Source: Saprospiraceae bacterium
Lineage (GTDB): Bacteria; Bacteroidota; Bacteroidia; Chitinophagales; Saprospiraceae
DNA: 64,000 bases
NCBI GenBank assembly: GCA_020628645.1
Contig: JAHDES010000021.1
Location: forward strand, 32,392 to 96,391
Direction: 5' to 3'
The number at the start of each line of letters is the position of its first letter. Position 1 is the first letter of the stretch. The position numbers were made by a program, and so were the translations under genes. Shown here one piece after another: positions 61,717-64,000 of this stretch. Below the pieces are notes generated by a model. That model saw only the letters and a program-made list of their open reading frames with translations. It ran no database searches and had not been told where the DNA came from.

Positions 61717-63891
61717 ATGACCAAAAAAAGAAAACCGAGAATAAAAGGACAAAAATTAAATGCAAAACAACTTAAAATTCACGTTTTAAAACTTTTCAAA
61801 CGACAGGCAAAAAAACGGTTCAACGCACGCCAAGTCCTTAAAAAATTAAAAATTGACAACTCCAAAAATTCCGTTCAATACGCACTAGAACAATTAGCAA
61901 AAGACGGAATACTAAGAGAAGTCTCCGAGCAAAAATATACCCTAATGAAAACAACAAGCCTCACTAAAAGTGAAACCAAATTTACTGGAAAAACCTACGC
62001 TGGCAAGGTGGATATGACCCGAAATGGCTCTGCCTACATCTTATGTGATGCACTAGAAGACGATATTTTCGTCCCTTCCAAACACCTCAAATCAGCCTTA
62101 AATGGCGATACCGTTGAAGTGGAAATTAATAGTGTATATCGTAAACGACCAGAAGGAAAAGTCACCAAAATACTTAAACGTGCCTCTGAATACTTCATTG
62201 GGACACTCCGTCTCTCCAAAAAATATGGTATTGTTCTTCCTGATAAAGATAATATGCCGACTGACATTTATGTTGATCTGGAAGATTTAAATAATGCCCG
62301 AGAAGGAGAAAAAGTCGTCGTCAAAGTAATCAAATGGCCTACTCGAAATAATCACAGCCCCATTGGCAAAATAACGTCTGTATTGGGAGCGGTGGGCAGT
62401 AGCGATATTGAAATGAAAGCCATTTTGATCAATAATGGCTTTGAATTAGAATTTCCAGAAGAAGTACTAGCTCAAGCGAATGCTCTGACGGATGAAATTT
62501 CCGAAGAAGAAGTGGCAAAACGACGCGATATGCGCAAAACAACCACTTTTACCATTGATCCCCTAACAGCAAAAGATTTTGATGATGCGCTTTCTATTGA
62601 ATATCTGGAAGATGGTAAAATCGAAATTGGCATTCACATAGCTGATGTCACGCATTATGTACAAGCCAATACCGCATTGGATAAAGAAGCCTTTAAACGC
62701 TCTACCTCTGTCTACTTAGTGGATCGGGTGTTACCGATGTTACCAGAGCATTTATCCAATAAATTATGTTCTTTACGACCACATGAAGATAAATGTACTT
62801 TTTCCGCTGTCTTTACTTTTGATGAAAAATTAAAGGTAGTAGATCGTTGGTTTGGAAAAACATTAACGCACTCTGATCGTCGTTTTACCTATGAAGAAGC
62901 ACAAGAAATTTTAGAAAAAGGAATTGGTGATTTTAATAAAGAACTTGCTGATCTAAATAAAGTAGCAAAAGCACTTCGCAAACAAAAATTCAAAAATGGG
63001 GCTATTGCTTTTGAGGCAGAAGAAGTTCAATTTCGCCTAGATGAAGAAGGAACACCAATTGAAGTGTATGTAAAAGAGCGAAAAGATGCACACATGCTTG
63101 TAGAAGATTTTATGTTGTTGGCAAATCGAGAGGTCGCCACCTTCATTCAAAAGAAATCTAAAGGAAAAGAAATTCCATTTGTGTATCGTATCCATGATGA
63201 ACCCAATCTAGAAAAAGTAGCCGATTTTGCGAAATTTGCTAAAGAATTAGGCGTAAAGATCGCCCTTGATAATCCCAAAGCCTTGATAAAATCCTTTAAT
63301 AGTTTAGCAAAACTAGCTCGAAAAGATAAAGGCTTGCGTATACTTGAACCCATTGCTATACGTACCATGTCAAAAGCGGAATATTCTACGGATAACATTG
63401 GGCATTATGGATTAGGATTTGATAATTATTCTCATTTCACCTCGCCTATTCGTCGATATTCTGACGTATTAGCGCATCGAATTTTAGAGAAAAATTTGGA
63501 AAAAGATTATCGAGCCAATAAAAATGATCTAGAAATACAATGTAAACACATTTCGGTGATGGAACGCAAAGCCATGACTGCCGAGCGTGAATCTGTAAAA
63601 TACAAACAAGTAGAATTCATTGAAAAGCACATTGGTGAAGTCTTTGAGGGTTACATTTCAGGGATGATAGATCGAGGAATTTTCGTGGAGCTAAAAGCCA
63701 ATAAGTGCGAAGGTATGGTTACCTTCGATCGAATGCCCGAACCCTATAACTTAGATAATAGTCGCTTGAAAGCAACAGGTCGAAAAACGGGTCATGTACT
63801 TAAAATGGGCGATACTGTATACGTCAAAATACGCTCGGCTGATTTAGCTAAACGGAAAATTGATATGGATTGGGTCGAGCCAGAAGCGTAA
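61717..63891 (+). CDS. rnr: Ribonuclease R
   Basis: A 724-residue 3'-5' exoribonuclease that degrades structured RNA and helps rRNA quality control. A basic N-terminal part (MTKKRKPRIKGQKLN) leads into a winged-helix start (RQVLKKLKIDNSKNSVQYALEQLAKDGIL) and two cold-shock-like domains (FTGKTYAGKVDMTRNGSAYIL, DDIFVPSKHL). The RNB catalytic domain carries TFTIDPLTAKDFDDALSIEYL (metal-binding aspartates), IGIHIADVTHYV and YGLGFDNYSHFTSPIRRYSDVLAHR. The C-terminal S1 domain (~640-720: GEVFEGYISGMIDRGIFVEL) completes it. Length and domain order are normal. The tail of the window after 63892 shows no further gene. Confidence 0.97.
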   Translation: MTKKRKPRIKGQKLNAKQLKIHVLKLFKRQAKKRFNARQVLKKLKIDNSKNSVQYALEQLAKDGILREVSEQKYTLMKTTSLTKSETKFTGKTYAGKVDMTRNGSAYILCDALEDDIFVPSKHLKSALNGDTVEVEINSVYRKRPEGKVTKILKRASEYFIGTLRLSKKYGIVLPDKDNMPTDIYVDLEDLNNAREGEKVVVKVIKWPTRNNHSPIGKITSVLGAVGSSDIEMKAILINNGFELEFPEEVLAQANALTDEISEEEVAKRRDMRKTTTFTIDPLTAKDFDDALSIEYLEDGKIEIGIHIADVTHYVQANTALDKEAFKRSTSVYLVDRVLPMLPEHLSNKLCSLRPHEDKCTFSAVFTFDEKLKVVDRWFGKTLTHSDRRFTYEEAQEILEKGIGDFNKELADLNKVAKALRKQKFKNGAIAFEAEEVQFRLDEEGTPIEVYVKERKDAHMLVEDFMLLANREVATFIQKKSKGKEIPFVYRIHDEPNLEKVADFAKFAKELGVKIALDNPKALIKSFNSLAKLARKDKGLRILEPIAIRTMSKAEYSTDNIGHYGLGFDNYSHFTSPIRRYSDVLAHRILEKNLEKDYRANKNDLEIQCKHISVMERKAMTAERESVKYKQVEFIEKHIGEVFEGYISGMIDRGIFVELKANKCEGMVTFDRMPEPYNLDNSRLKATGRKTGHVLKMGDTVYVKIRSADLAKRKIDMDWVEPEA

Positions 63892-64000
63892 CTTTTTTGA
63901 TTTATAAGTCATTGATATTTTCAATCTAAAATTCATCGAGTAAAGAATAATGGTTCTTAGACAAATCTCGTGGAACATAAAATTTATAATTGCATCGGGC

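Noticed and set aside
63950..64000. ATG followed by an open frame to the window edge
   Set aside because: Only 17 codons are visible and they overlap a sequence resembling the end of a small mobile element; cannot be judged without the adjacent sequence.
1..64000. tRNA, rRNA, CRISPR array, prophage or toxin-antitoxin system
   Set aside because: The gaps were read for tRNA T-loop signatures, regular short repeats, integrases and paired small genes; none was convincing. The Uma2 protein alone is not evidence for a defence system.

Overview
The window comes from a low-GC (mid-30s percent by eye) member of the Bacteroidota, most likely a marine or biofilm-forming Saprospiria-type organism. The evidence is three secreted proteins with type IX secretion (T9SS) sorting domains, a PorP/SprF-family outer-membrane protein beside one of them, a DUF2480 protein, a TonB receptor with an N-terminal carboxypeptidase-like domain, and promoter-like TAnnTTTG boxes with no clear Shine-Dalgarno sequences. 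No rRNA, tRNA, CRISPR array, prophage or complete insertion sequence was seen. This is a chromosomal region broken up by several families of small structured repeats.

Layout. 1-1.9 kb: two tandem paralogues that share a central domain but differ at their C-termini. 2.3-8.9 kb: a giant PKD-repeat T9SS adhesin and its PorP/SprF partner. 9.3-17.3 kb: membrane and envelope proteins, scpB, a fatty acid hydroxylase, a medium-chain dehydrogenase and small unknowns. Two inverted copies of a 107-bp structured element bracket 11-16.6 kb. 17.4-24.1 kb: purM, a duplicated TlpA-type thioredoxin protein, and small membrane proteins. 24.2-34.2 kb: a candidate sugar-glycerate utilisation locus with glycerate kinase, an SSS symporter, a GH63-type glucosyl/mannosylglycerate hydrolase, a TonB receptor and a divergent AraC regulator. 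36.4-44.6 kb: six co-directional genes, lysS, DUF368, aroE, proline dehydrogenase, ravA and viaA. 45-47 kb: a second T9SS surface protein. 47-56.5 kb: an exopolysaccharide locus with glycosyltransferases, a response regulator, a sugar-phosphate transferase fused to a degenerate receiver domain, and an O-acetylation module (SGNH hydrolase, MBOAT, SGNH-like protein). 56.8-63.9 kb: an M28 peptidase, a CotH/lamin-tail T9SS protein, a hypothetical protein and RNase R.

How it fits together. Three strands stand out: (i) the cell surface (T9SS adhesins, PorP, acetylated polysaccharide); (ii) a catabolic module in which a cytoplasmic glycosidase would release glycerate for the neighbouring kinase; (iii) housekeeping genes (scpB, purM, lysS, aroE, rnr). 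The most unusual material is non-coding: five families of small palindromic or mobile elements. They include a double-hairpin element in three copies, a 107-bp element whose stem appears to co-vary, a 137/136-bp pair that is nearly identical over 13 kb, and a 116-bp insertion flanked by a 9-bp direct repeat.
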